Shown here: piece after piece, positions 32,382 through 40,959 of the stretch
Layout of the letters: each line of letters opens with the position of its first letter
Position numbering within the stretch: position 1 is the first letter of the stretch
NCBI GenBank assembly: GCA_963674665.2
Contig: CAXXPL010000004.1
Location: 248,001 to 312,000, forward strand
DNA: 64,000 nt
From: G963674665 sp963674665
GTDB taxonomy: Bacteria > Desulfobacterota > Desulfovibrionia > Desulfovibrionales > Desulfovibrionaceae
Direction of reading: 5' to 3'
Notes under the pieces: generated by a model
Seen by the model: only the letters and a program-made list of their open reading frames with translations
The model's database searches: none
Told to the model about the DNA's origin: nothing
Made by a program: the position numbers and the translations under genes

Positions 32382-33839
32382 GTCAGCCCTGAAAAAGCCC
32401 TTTTAGCTTTGTTCAGATCTTAGCCAGCTTGCGCTGCCATCCAAACCCGAAAGAGAGCCACAGGGCCAGAAGAGCAAAAAAAAGTTTCACCCCTCGCATC
32501 CATTTCTTGAAGTTGAACGCCGCGCACGCCATGAACAGATTGATTGCGTCACCGACGACACCTTTGAGGAAATTGCGCACCATGCGATGGTCATGCTTCA
32601 CATGTCCGATCACCGGCTCGATTCCAGCCCGGCGGCGGAAGCGTCCTCTGGCTTTTCTGCGTTGATAGGGTGTGTCGCTCTTCTTAGGGCTACCTGGCGT
32701 CAGGATGCTCGTGTCGCCCACCTTTTTCCGTCCCCGATAGCCTCGGTCGCAGATGGCCACCGACGGACAGACTTCTGTGATTTGCCAGACCTGCTCCAGG
32801 ACGTCCGGGAGCGTATGACCATCAAAGACGTTTTCCGTGAAAGACATGGCCCCCACAATGACACCTGTGGTTTTGGTGACGGCAAGAGAAGCCTTGCGCC
32901 CGAATTCATACTTTTTGTGTTCTTTGCCTTTGCCGATGCACAGCACGTCAGGCTCGTGCAGGCTGTAAATCTTGTTTTTGTCGGTCCGTTTTTGCCCATG
33001 GACTCGGCGAAAAAGGCTCAAGGATTCAGCGTAGCGGGCAAGCGCTTCCTTGGACAACTTGCGCTCCAACTCGCGGATGAGCACGCCGGCCATGGTCCGT
33101 ATTCGTTTGATGGTTTTTCGGCTTTTGAACCGTTGGCGCAGCAGGCTTGGCAGTTCACGGCGAAAACTACGGCGAAGCCTGACGCCTTCATCTGTAGCGA
33201 TTTTCCTGCATTTTTTGATGACTTTCGTCAGCAGTTTCACATCTGTAGGGAAGGTGATGTTCTTTTCCTGTACTGTGGTGTCCACGGTGATCTCGCGCTC
33301 TTTGGCGTCTTCGCCGTGCAGATCCACCGAGACTTCGAAGATCAGGCGCGCGCCGTCCTCACCGATGCGTTTGCGGAAATAGACGAAATCCGTCGAATCA
33401 CAGGGGAATTTCCACTGAAAGTGCTTCTCGCCGCAAAAAGCTTGGAAGTAGGGATTTTGGACCCAGGCTTCAACAACACGCTCGTCGCTGAGGTCCTCAA
33501 GTTGTTTGAGAATCATGAGTCCGACCATGCGGCGAATGGGCTTTGCCGGTCGTCCGTGCCCGCTGTAGAGTGGGGAGAACTCCCGCTCAAAGCGCTCCCA
33601 TGGTATGCGCCCAGCCAGTTGGAGCAGCGGATGCTTGGGGTTGAGTTGGTCAATGAGGTCTTTGTAGAGGAAATTAGCCTGATCGTTTTTGGCTTGCTTG
33701 GCCTTCATCATCACTCCCGACTCGGCGACAGCGCGACCGGTTTTCTGCAGAATTACTGTAGTTCCTGGTCGAGAATGATACATTGAATTGGTCGTTTTGT
33801 TAAGTCTTTTCAGTAAATTGAACGTTTTTCAGGGCTGAC
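32382..33839 (-). mobile_element. IS5-type insertion sequence, intact, 1458 bp
   Basis: Perfect 15-bp terminal inverted repeats, GTCAGCCCTGAAAAA at the left and TTTTTCAGGGCTGAC at the right, enclose one transposase gene. A 7-base direct repeat TATCTTA abuts both ends (32375-32381 and 33840-33846), which looks like the target duplication of a recent insertion into non-coding DNA. Confidence 0.9.
32413..33783 (-). CDS. IS5 family transposase (DDE)
   Basis: The protein has up to 456 residues. The real start may be the tandem ATG about 25 codons in (MMKAKQAKND), which follows GGGAG. An N-terminal DUF772-type domain (WERFEREFSPLYSGHGRPAK, IRRMVGLMILKQLEDLSDER) precedes the catalytic core, with acidic residues in EITVDTTVQEKNI, VAICDRGYRG and RRRAGIEPVIGHVKHDHRM, the Y-R-E/K-type signature of IS5 relatives. 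The frame is complete, so the element may still move. Confidence 0.9.
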   Translation of the reverse strand: MYHSRPGTTVILQKTGRAVAESGVMMKAKQAKNDQANFLYKDLIDQLNPKHPLLQLAGRIPWERFEREFSPLYSGHGRPAKPIRRMVGLMILKQLEDLSDERVVEAWVQNPYFQAFCGEKHFQWKFPCDSTDFVYFRKRIGEDGARLIFEVSVDLHGEDAKEREITVDTTVQEKNITFPTDVKLLTKVIKKCRKIATDEGVRLRRSFRRELPSLLRQRFKSRKTIKRIRTMAGVLIRELERKLSKEALARYAESLSLFRRVHGQKRTDKNKIYSLHEPDVLCIGKGKEHKKYEFGRKASLAVTKTTGVIVGAMSFTENVFDGHTLPDVLEQVWQITEVCPSVAICDRGYRGRKKVGDTSILTPGSPKKSDTPYQRRKARGRFRRRAGIEPVIGHVKHDHRMVRNFLKGVVGDAINLFMACAAFNFKKWMRGVKLFFALLALWLSFGFGWQRKLAKI

Positions 33840-33846
33840 TATCTTA

Positions 33847-34278
33847 CGCTAAATTCATGGTCCGTGAATGAAGCGGACATCCCAGAAGGGTGTTCAGGGA
33901 GGGGGCTCAAGAAAAACGAAAACCCCCGGGGGAACGGGGGTCTTCGCCTGTGGGGGTATTGGGGTGGATATGGTCTCCGTTTCTCAACGGTTTATTGTAA
34001 AATAAGTGCTGATGATTGCCGCAACCTTTCCAAGGGCTTAACTTTTCGTAATGTCCGCTGGCCTGCAGACCGGTGAAGCCTCCCCGGGGCTGGGGTTTCT
34101 CTCGACAGAACTTGACTCTTCTGATGTACCTCCCTGCTAGTTCCTTTCCGGATATAATAACCGAATCTGTGCGGAAAATGTCGTCCAAACGTGATTTTTG
34201 GTCTTTGGATCACCTTGACAGCATCAGATCGAATGTTTAATTCCGCAACTGTTGACAAGTCAACTAAAGGGGGATTTC
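33847..34278 (+). other. 432-base intergenic region upstream of the MarR gene
   Basis: No supported gene. It has a hairpin ACCCCC/GGGGGT (33922-33941) and a palindrome GTTGAC-AA-GTCAAC at 34251 just before the MarR gene. Small frames on the minus strand lack ribosome binding sites and family signals. Confidence 0.5.
34251..34264. promoter_or_regulatory. operator-like palindrome before the MarR gene
   Basis: GTTGACAAGTCAAC is a perfect 6 + 2 + 6 palindrome ending 14 bases before the start codon. The left half contains TTGACA. MarR proteins typically bind such palindromes over their own promoters, so autorepression of the efflux operon is the likely role. Confidence 0.6.
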
Positions 34279-34740
34279 ATGAACCAGATGTTGTCCAAGT
34301 GCCACCAAAAAGCCCCGGGCCATCATCTCGCAGTGCTCCACCGCCTCTCCACGGCCTTTCTGTCGCCACGGATGGCCCAGCTCGGAATCAAGAGGGGATG
34401 GGTGGGGATACTGCTCGAAGTGATCGAGCGCCCCGGGCAGCCTCAGGATGCGCTCTGCCGGAGGCTCAAGGTGGACAGGGCCGCGGCGGCCAGGACCCTC
34501 TTCGAGCTCGAGAGGCAAGGCTATGTCACCCGGCACGAGGATGCCGGAGACCGGCGCCAGAAGCTCGTGGAGCCCACGACCAAAACCCTGGAGATGGCGG
34601 ATGGCCTTTTCGCGGTGCTCAAGGAACACAACCAGGCTCTTTTCAAGGGCTTTGACCAACAACGGCGGGAGGAGGCCCTGGACATTCTCAAGGCCATGAA
34701 CGCCAATCTCGAGGAAGCGATTTCGCAGGAAGGATTATGA
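34279..34740 (+). CDS. MarR family transcriptional regulator
   Basis: The 153-residue protein has the winged-helix core WVGILLEVIERPGQPQDALC, RRLKVDRAAAARTLFELERQ and the wing YVTRHEDAGDRRQKLVEPTT, as in MarR/SlyA. I chose the ATG with AAAGGGGG upstream over a start 27 bases earlier that would lie in the operator. Its stop overlaps the start of an MFS efflux gene (ATGA), the classical MarR-pump arrangement. A phenolic or drug ligand is likely. Confidence 0.9.
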   Translation: MNQMLSKCHQKAPGHHLAVLHRLSTAFLSPRMAQLGIKRGWVGILLEVIERPGQPQDALCRRLKVDRAAAARTLFELERQGYVTRHEDAGDRRQKLVEPTTKTLEMADGLFAVLKEHNQALFKGFDQQRREEALDILKAMNANLEEAISQEGL

Positions 34741-36143
34741 CAATAGACCGATCGAAAAAATGGGCGATTCTGTTCGCCGTTGTTGCGACGCAGTTCGCCG
34801 TGCCGTTCATGATCTCCTCGGTGGGCATCTCATTGCCCTCCATCGGAAGGGAGTTTCAGGCGTCGGCGGTTGCGCTGAGTCTCGTGGAGGGCGTGTTCCT
34901 CTGTGGCAACGCCATGCTGCTGCTCCCTCTGGGGCGCGCTGCGGATATTCTCGGCAGGGCCGGGATTTTTCTCAGCGGGCTGGTGATCTTCCTGCTCGGA
35001 ACCTTTACTTTGACCCTGGCGCCGACCATGGGGGTCTTCCTTCTAATCAGGGGAGTGCAGTCCGTTGGCGGCGCCATGACCCTGGCCACGGGTGTGGCAC
35101 TGCTGTATGACGCCTTTCCGGTGGAGGAGCGCGGTCGCGCCCTGGGCATCAGCATGGCCGGAGTTTTTCTGGGCATCTCGGCCGGGCCGTTTCTCGGTGG
35201 CATGATCATCTCCCATTTGGGGTGGCGTTGGTTGTTCTACCTGGGGATGTTGCCGCTGGCCATGTCCGTGCTCGCCTGTATGCGCAATCTTGACTGGCGG
35301 CTGTCCTGGAAATCCGGGGAGCGTTTCGACTGGGTCGGGACCGTTGTCAGCGGCCTGGGCATCTGTCTGGTGGTGCTGGGCAGCGCCCATGCGGAGAACG
35401 CCACGGGATGGTGGACCATGGCGGCCGGGTGCCTGACGCTGCTTCTTTTCCTGTTCGTGGAGTCCAGGGTCGCGGCCCCGCTCATCGAACTGGAGCTGTT
35501 TTTCGGCAACAGGACCTTTGCGCTGGGTGTGCTCTCCCTGTTCATCACCTCGTTTCCGGCCTTCAGCGTGCCGTTCCTCCTGAGCCTCTATCTCCAGTTC
35601 TCCAGGGGCATGACTCCGGCCGAGGCAGGGGCGATAATGGTGCTGCAACCCCTCATGCAGAGCCTCGTCTCCCCCATGAGCGGGCGCATGGCCGACAAGG
35701 TCCCGGCACACATAATGGCCGGCTGCGGTGCGCTGATCAGTGTCATCGGCGTCTGGGTCGCGTCCACCCTCACCGTGGACAGCGGCCTGGTCACCATCTC
35801 CATTGTTCTGTGCGTGGTGGGGCTGGGTGTGGGGTTGTTCTCCGCTCCCAGCATGGTGGTGGTCATGTCCTCGGTAGGACCCTCACGCTATGGCATCGCC
35901 TCGGCCATGTCCGGACAGGCGAGGACCTTCGGTATGACCATCTGCATGACCGTCATGACAGTGGGCATTTCCCTGTATGTGGGGGCGCAGCCCCTTGGCC
36001 CCGCGGTGGTGCAGGAGTTCGGCAACGCCATGCGCGCCCTGTACACTGTGTTCGGCGTGTTGGGAGTCATCGGCGTGACCTGTTCCTTCCTGGCCAAGCA
36101 GCACCGCGTCCCTGACAAATCCCGGAAGGTGACCTCGTCGTAG
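34737..36143 (+). CDS. MFS transporter, DHA2 (14-helix drug:proton antiporter) family
   Basis: The 468-residue membrane protein has about fourteen helices. The MFS motif A region reads LLLPLGRAADILGRAGIFLSG near residue 62, and the antiporter motif C region is LGISAGPFLGGMIISHLGWRW near residue 140. It would export a drug or metabolite. Coupled translation with the MarR regulator suggests induction by the substrate. It is about 100 bases from a second, related transporter gene. Confidence 0.9.
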   Translation: MTIDRSKKWAILFAVVATQFAVPFMISSVGISLPSIGREFQASAVALSLVEGVFLCGNAMLLLPLGRAADILGRAGIFLSGLVIFLLGTFTLTLAPTMGVFLLIRGVQSVGGAMTLATGVALLYDAFPVEERGRALGISMAGVFLGISAGPFLGGMIISHLGWRWLFYLGMLPLAMSVLACMRNLDWRLSWKSGERFDWVGTVVSGLGICLVVLGSAHAENATGWWTMAAGCLTLLLFLFVESRVAAPLIELELFFGNRTFALGVLSLFITSFPAFSVPFLLSLYLQFSRGMTPAEAGAIMVLQPLMQSLVSPMSGRMADKVPAHIMAGCGALISVIGVWVASTLTVDSGLVTISIVLCVVGLGVGLFSAPSMVVVMSSVGPSRYGIASAMSGQARTFGMTICMTVMTVGISLYVGAQPLGPAVVQEFGNAMRALYTVFGVLGVIGVTCSFLAKQHRVPDKSRKVTSS

Positions 36144-36243
36144 TGTGTCATTTCTAAATGCCAAGGCCTTATGAACGATCAACCGGCTCCGTGCGGAAGA
36201 GCGGTCCCTGTGACCATACCGTTGGCGGACCTGTGAGAATATA

Positions 36244-37668
36244 ATGAAGATTGCGAACAAGGGAGTGGCCTCTGTGGCTGCCCCTCTGGGCGAGGGCGGC
36301 AGCTCCGCGAATCCCAACATGGTGCTTCTGGCGGTGGGATTGGCGCAGTTCATGGCCCCGCTCATGCTCACGTCGGTGGGCGTGGCGCTTCCCTCTTTGG
36401 GGGCTGAACTCGGCGCCTCGGCAGTGCAGCTCGGCCTCATCGAGCAGCTTTACGTCATCTCCCTGGCCATCGGCATGCTCACCTTCGGCCGCTGGGGCGA
36501 CATCATCGGCCAGCGCAGGGTGTTTCTTCCCGGGTTGATCCTGTTCACCCTGCTGACATTCTCCCTGGGCTTCACCCAGTCCCTGACCATGATCATGTTC
36601 CAGCGCTTCTTCCAGGGCATCGGCGCCTGCATGATGCTCTCCGGCAGCCTGGCCCTGGTGGTGAAGGTCTTTCCACCGGAGCTCCGAGGGCGCAAGATCG
36701 GCGTTGTGTCCGCCTTTACCTATGCCGGGCTCTCGGCCGGGCCGGTGCTCGGTGGATACATCACCCAGCACTTCGGCTGGCGCTACGTGTTCCTGATGTT
36801 CGTGCCTCTCGGCGTGTTGGCCACGGTGATCTGCCTCATGGGCATGGGGAACATGGAGCCCAACTCCAAGAACGACCGGATGGATTGGCGCGGCAGTGTC
36901 ATCTACGGCGTCAGCGTGGCCCTGATCATGCTCGGGGCCTCCCACGCCAAGTCCATGCCCTGGGGACTCATGAGCATTGTCCTGGGGCTGGCGGGATTCG
37001 TGGTGTTCTTCAAAGTGCAGGCCAGGACCGAACACCCCCTGCTGCACGTGAATCTGCTGACCAAAAACCGATTCTTCACCTTGAGCTGTCTGGCGGCCCT
37101 GGGCAACTACGCTGCCACCTTCGGCATCACCTTCATGATGAGTCTGTACCTGCAGTACATCAAGGGGCTGTCTCCCAGTGACGCCGGTACGTTGCTCATC
37201 GTGCAGCCCATCCTGCAGATCGTGATCTCCACAGCGGCCGGGTGGTTGTCGGATAGGCACGACCCCTCCAAGATGGCGACCATAGGCATGCTCATGAGCC
37301 TGGTGGGGCTGCTGGCCACTGCCTTTACCCTGGGCATGGACACGCCCCTGTGGTTGTTGATCTCAGAACTCTGCCTCATCGGCTCCGGGTTCGGCGTCTT
37401 CGTGGTGCCCAACTCCTCGGCCATCATGGGTAGCGTGGGGCAGCACCAGTTGGGCCTGGCATCGGGAATGATCGCGGCCATGCGTACCCTGGGCATGGCG
37501 GTGAGCATGACCAGCATCACGCTCATATTCTCCATCTTCCTTGGCGAACTGGTGGTGAACGCCGAAACCGCGTCCACGTTTCTGCTGAGCATGCGGGTGG
37601 GACTCATCGTCTCGGCCGTGCTTTCGTCCCTGGGCATCTTCCTCTCGTTCCTGCGTACACGAAAGTAG
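36244..37668 (+). CDS. MFS transporter, DHA2 family, second copy
   Basis: The 474-residue protein is a paralogue of the preceding pump: MLTSVGVALPSLGAELGASA, then LTFGRWGDIIGQRRVFLPG (motif A) and FTYAGLSAGPVLGGYITQHF with GWRYVF (motif C). The ribosome binding site ahead of the ATG is weak (GTGAGA). It may be cotranscribed with the first pump or driven from the 100-base gap. The two pumps could have arisen by tandem duplication, though they have diverged widely. Confidence 0.88.
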   Translation: MKIANKGVASVAAPLGEGGSSANPNMVLLAVGLAQFMAPLMLTSVGVALPSLGAELGASAVQLGLIEQLYVISLAIGMLTFGRWGDIIGQRRVFLPGLILFTLLTFSLGFTQSLTMIMFQRFFQGIGACMMLSGSLALVVKVFPPELRGRKIGVVSAFTYAGLSAGPVLGGYITQHFGWRYVFLMFVPLGVLATVICLMGMGNMEPNSKNDRMDWRGSVIYGVSVALIMLGASHAKSMPWGLMSIVLGLAGFVVFFKVQARTEHPLLHVNLLTKNRFFTLSCLAALGNYAATFGITFMMSLYLQYIKGLSPSDAGTLLIVQPILQIVISTAAGWLSDRHDPSKMATIGMLMSLVGLLATAFTLGMDTPLWLLISELCLIGSGFGVFVVPNSSAIMGSVGQHQLGLASGMIAAMRTLGMAVSMTSITLIFSIFLGELVVNAETASTFLLSMRVGLIVSAVLSSLGIFLSFLRTRK

Positions 37669-37714
37669 GGGAGTCGAGGCCTTCGAGGCTGGGCAGCTTT
37701 TTCACAACGTTCGC

Positions 37715-37756
37715 TTGACAACACCCTCTCAAGTCATTACTAAGTGCTTACTTAGT
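37715..37756 (+). promoter_or_regulatory. promoter and operator of the TetR gene
   Basis: TTGACA at 37715 and TACTAA at 37738 are spaced by 17 bases, a sigma70-like promoter. The palindrome ACTAAG-tgctta-CTTAGT (37739-37756) overlaps the -10 element, ideal for autorepression by the TetR protein encoded 20 bases downstream. Confidence 0.65.
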
Positions 37757-37775
37757 TAATGGGGGCGACCGGAGA

Positions 37776-38381
37776 ATGATGAAGAGCAGGAGAATGTCCG
37801 CAGAGGACAGGCGCGAACTGATACTGGAGGCGGCGTTGGACGAGTTCGCGGCCAAGGGCTTCAGCGGCGCGCGCACAAAGGCCATCGCCAAGGCCGCTGA
37901 CATCAGCGAGACCCTGATCTACCAGCACTTCAGCACCAAGGGCGAACTCTACCAGCAAGCCCTGCGGCACCTGTTCTCCGGCCACCCCATAACGGCGGCC
38001 TTCGAGCGGTTACCGGAAGGGGCGGAGGCCGTGTTCCACGCCCTGGCCCATCACGTGCTCAGGCACTGCAGGCGGGATCCCCGCATCCTCAGGCTACATC
38101 TCTTCGACAACATGGACATGGGCGTGCCCGAGGCCGTGGAAGGGACAGGGCACAAGGACGCGGACACCCGACAGCGCCTCGCGGTGCTTATTCGGGAGGG
38201 CATCGGGGAGGGGGTATTCGCCCCTTGCGATGCCGACCTCGCGGCCCGGGCCTTTCTCTATCAGGTGTTTATGGCCGCCATCGACCGAGAGTGCGGCATC
38301 CTGGGCAAGATGGAAGAGTGGGACGACGAGACCCTGGCCAGGGAGCTGACCGACCGGTTTCTACGAGGTATGCGGCCGTGA
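37776..38381 (+). CDS. TetR/AcrR family transcriptional regulator
   Basis: The 201-residue protein has the TetR HTH: RRELILEAALDEFAAKGFSG, then ARTKAIAKAADISETLIYQH and FSTKGELYQQAL. The ligand domain is poorly conserved. The upstream palindrome over its promoter suggests autorepression. Possible targets are the neighbouring MFS gene and the methyltransferase that follows, in front of which a second palindrome (38480-38497) occurs. Confidence 0.9.
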   Translation: MMKSRRMSAEDRRELILEAALDEFAAKGFSGARTKAIAKAADISETLIYQHFSTKGELYQQALRHLFSGHPITAAFERLPEGAEAVFHALAHHVLRHCRRDPRILRLHLFDNMDMGVPEAVEGTGHKDADTRQRLAVLIREGIGEGVFAPCDADLAARAFLYQVFMAAIDRECGILGKMEEWDDETLARELTDRFLRGMRP

Positions 38382-38479
38382 GCCGGAACACGGGACGTCA
38401 TGTTGTTACCCATGCCACCGTTTCGTTCCTTCCGGGTGATCTTTTTGTTGCAGTTTGAAAGCAAATTATACCTTTTAAC

Positions 38480-38497
38480 TTTGTAAACACTTACAAA
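38480..38497. promoter_or_regulatory. operator-like palindrome before the methyltransferase gene
   Basis: TTTGTAA-ACAC-TTACAAA is a perfect 7 + 4 + 7 palindrome ending 5 bases before the first candidate start codon. It shares the ACTTA core with the TetR-gene operator, so the same regulator may bind both. Confidence 0.5.
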
Positions 38498-38502
38498 CTA
38501 AT

Positions 38503-39114
38503 ATGGAGTCGATCATGGAACATCACGTGTTTCCGGCCTGGGCAGGAAAAATGTTGTTGGCCCCCTATCGCAGGATCCTGGAAAACCCTGAGGGGATGTT
38601 CGCCCCCCATGTGCGGGAGGGCATGACCGTGCTGGAGCCCGGGTGCGCAATGGGCTTCTTCACACTGCCTTTGGCAGAAATGGTTGGCCCGAGTGGCAGG
38701 GTGGTGGTGCTCGAGGTGCAGCGGGCCATGCTGGACGGGTTGGAAAAGCGGGCGAAAAAGGCGGGCCTGGCGGAGCGTATCGACATGCGCCTGGTGAATG
38801 GGGACGATTACGGGCTGCAGGATCTCGAGGAGCAGGTGGACTTTTCCGCCGTGATCAACATGGCTCACGAGACACCTGACCAGGATCGGTTCTTCGAGGC
38901 GATTGGGGGGGCGATGAAAGCCGGTGGAGTGGTGCTTTTCCATGAGCCGAAGTGGCATGTCTCCAAAGAGAGGTTCAGGGCGCAGTTGGAGTGCGCCCAG
39001 CGCGCGGGATTGTTCATCGAGCCCGGAAGCATGGACCCGGGCTCCCGCCGGGTTGTCCTACGAAGGTACGATGAGTGGGGTGCTGACAATGACGAAGCGA
39101 ATACCGCATACTGA
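38503..39114 (+). CDS. class I SAM-dependent methyltransferase
   Basis: The 203-residue protein has motif I TVLEPGCAMGFFTLPLAEMV near residue 42, the acidic end of strand 2 in VVVLEVQRAMLDGL, and AVINMAHETPD (motif II-like) then AGGVVLFHEP. Acceptor unknown. The ATG at 38515 is an alternative start. A similar but broken gene lies about 50 bases downstream. Confidence 0.8.
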   Translation: MESIMEHHVFPAWAGKMLLAPYRRILENPEGMFAPHVREGMTVLEPGCAMGFFTLPLAEMVGPSGRVVVLEVQRAMLDGLEKRAKKAGLAERIDMRLVNGDDYGLQDLEEQVDFSAVINMAHETPDQDRFFEAIGGAMKAGGVVLFHEPKWHVSKERFRAQLECAQRAGLFIEPGSMDPGSRRVVLRRYDEWGADNDEANTAY

Positions 39115-39160
39115 TAAGAAGGTCATCACCGGAGCATCCGTCACCTGAAACTATCTGAAC

Positions 39161-39463
39161 ATGCAAAAGGCCTTGGGGAGGTTCAACTTCAAGGGCTTCT
39201 TCCAAGGCTTCGACACGTTGCGCCCTTCAGGCCGGTTCATGGAGGTGGGGCCAGGGCCGGGGTGCCAGACGCGCCTGGTGACGGAGAGATACGGAGCGGC
39301 CGGGGTCATTGGCCTGGAATCCTCGCCGGACATGGTGCGCGTGGCTGAAGAATACAATGCCGCATCGCGCCTGGGAACGCGTGTCACCTACACATGCGGG
39401 GCGGTGGAGAAAAGAGGCCTGTATCTGAGTCTCGTGGTGAGGAAGGGCAGGGGTGGGAATTGA
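39161..39463 (+). pseudogene. methyltransferase remnant with internal deletion
   Basis: The 100-residue frame opens like a SAM methyltransferase (TLRPSGRFMEVGPGPGCQTR, then GVIGLESSPDMVRVAEEYN). It then jumps after VTYTCGAVEK to RGLYLSLVVRKG, which resembles the last beta strand of such enzymes. The central catalytic portion is missing, so an in-frame deletion has likely inactivated it. No ribosome binding site is visible before the ATG. Confidence 0.55.
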
Positions 39464-39478
39464 GGGAGCGGATTGCCC

Positions 39479-39506
39479 GGGGAAACCCTTTCAAAGGGGT
39501 TCCCCC
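39479..39506. terminator. GGGGAAACCC-type hairpin
   Basis: GGGGAAACCCTT pairs with AAGGGGTTCCCC (one mismatch), followed by CTC. It sits between the methyltransferase remnant and the convergent coiled-coil gene and belongs to the dispersed hairpin family. Confidence 0.65.
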
Positions 39507-39531
39507 TCACAAACCGGTTCTGCGGTTGCCT

Positions 39532-39723
39532 TCAGGCTTTCCAGTATTTCCAGCGGTCCTTGGGGGCTTCACCCACCTTGTTGGCGAGCTTGTTCACCAG
39601 GTCCTCGAGTTGCCTGACACGCCCCCTGAGCTCGTTGAGTTCCTCGCAGACCTTTTCGAGATCGCAACGGGTTTCACGCTCCTTGAGCATCATTCGCTGT
39701 TCGTAATCAGAGCCTTGCGTCAT
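39532..39723 (-). CDS. small coiled-coil protein, unknown function
   Basis: The 63-residue protein is almost wholly alpha-helical with heptad-like Leu spacing (DLEKVCEELNELRGRVRQLE, then DLVNKLANKVGE). AAGGAGGG stands 6 bases before the ATG, a strong ribosome binding site that argues for a real gene. It ends in DRWKYWKA. No family is recognised. It lies 80 bases downstream of the solute-binding fusion gene on the same strand. Confidence 0.65.
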   Translation of the reverse strand: MTQGSDYEQRMMLKERETRCDLEKVCEELNELRGRVRQLEDLVNKLANKVGEAPKDRWKYWKA

Positions 39724-39807
39724 ATGGTCCCTCCTTGGGAAGCTGATGACCGCCGTGGTGTCGCAGCATCATATTCCACGATGCGTTGTCCGGGTCAAGT
39801 GGAGGCT

Positions 39808-40959
39808 TCAGTTCAGGCCGTCCCAGGGGAGAAAGCCGGTCTCCTTGGGGAGCAACTCGGGCGCCATGCGGGTCTCGTAACTCTTGGGGTCGGGTTCGGT
39901 GACGGCAAGGACTCCCCGGCCGAACTGCAGCAGCAGGCGACGGTCGTCCGCATCCGGGGGGGTGACGCGCCCGTTGCTGGAGAGGCACAGGGCCGCCCGG
40001 AGTTCGGTGTCCCCATTGGACACTGCCCGTTGCACCGCCACGCGCAGGGCGCTGGAGGTCAGACTGGGCAGGCCGTTTTCCACCTTTCCGCCGGAGTAGT
40101 AGTTCCCCGAGGCGGTGAGCACAGCGGCCCCCTGCGGTGTGAGGGTGTAGGGGACGTAGGAGGTGTGCGCCCCTTCCTTGGCAAGGGCGATGAGCTTGGC
40201 GATCTCCTGCTCCTTGAGCTCCTTGACGAACCACTTGCGGTAGAGCTTGTCGTATATGCCCTCGTTCCAGAGCCTGGCCATGCCCTTGTCCAGCTGTTCC
40301 TTGAGCATTTTCTGATCCTGGCGCAGGGCGAAGTGGAGCATGGTCACTCCCAGGGGAGGGCCTATGGCGCAGAGGCCGCCGAGGTTGCCGGTCCTGATGA
40401 TGTGATCCGCGATTTTGTCGCCCCCGCCGTATGCCGACACCGCGCCGTTGTACAGGGCCTCCAGGGCCTGCTGGTGCGAGTGGAAGAGCTGGATATCCAG
40501 GCTCAGGCGCAGTTTCTCCACGTCATACTGGTACAGGGAGTCGCGCTTGACCGCCACTTTCTGCCCCCTGAGTTGCTGGAAACTCTTGATGCCGTTCCTG
40601 GTGTTCTGAATGATACGCGTGACCATGGGGATGCTGGGGCGCTTGCTGAAGAGGAATATTTTTTCCCTGCGGGGCGTCCGCGCCATGCCCGAGGTGATGT
40701 GAATGCCCCCCTGCCTGAGGCCCAGCAGGATCATGTCCCAGGACATGGGGCGGGGTACGATCTCGAAGTCGCTGGTTTCAAGGGCAGCGCGCAGGAGTTC
40801 GAACTCGAATCCCTTGGGTTGCCCGTTCTCGACATAGGAGAGAGGAGCGAAGGATTCGTGAAATCCATAGAATATGCGCTCCTTGGAAGCAAGGGCGGGG
40901 GTGGAGCAGAGCAGCGCAAGCAGCAGCGGAAGGGCGAGAGTCAGTTTGTAGGATCGCAT
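39808..40959 (-). CDS. periplasmic solute-binding protein (family 3) fused to a degenerate cytidine deaminase-like domain
   Basis: The 383-residue protein has a signal peptide (LTLALPLLLALLCSTPALA, cleavage near residue 24), then a family 3 binding domain (about 27-247): ESFAPLSYVENGQPKGFEFE, ILLGLRQGGIHITSGMARTP, GQKVAVKRDSLY. Residues about 255-375 follow the cytidine deaminase pattern closely: SYVPYTLTPQGAAVLTASGN, KVENGLPSLTSSALRVAVQR, then LLLQFG and APELLPKETGF. The catalytic set is lost: the Cys and Glu of TxCAER are Ser303 and Leu305, and both Cys of PCxxC are Asp336 and Asp339, so it cannot bind catalytic zinc. A ligand-binding or structural role is inferred. It is last in an operon with a hybrid kinase and a secreted protein. 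Confidence 0.82.
   Translation of the reverse strand: MRSYKLTLALPLLLALLCSTPALASKERIFYGFHESFAPLSYVENGQPKGFEFELLRAALETSDFEIVPRPMSWDMILLGLRQGGIHITSGMARTPRREKIFLFSKRPSIPMVTRIIQNTRNGIKSFQQLRGQKVAVKRDSLYQYDVEKLRLSLDIQLFHSHQQALEALYNGAVSAYGGGDKIADHIIRTGNLGGLCAIGPPLGVTMLHFALRQDQKMLKEQLDKGMARLWNEGIYDKLYRKWFVKELKEQEIAKLIALAKEGAHTSYVPYTLTPQGAAVLTASGNYYSGGKVENGLPSLTSSALRVAVQRAVSNGDTELRAALCLSSNGRVTPPDADDRRLLLQFGRGVLAVTEPDPKSYETRMAPELLPKETGFLPWDGLN

Noticed and set aside
32587..33786. A 399-residue plus-strand frame opposite the IS5 transposase
   Set aside because: It is the complement of the transposase gene with no ribosome binding site or recognisable motif.
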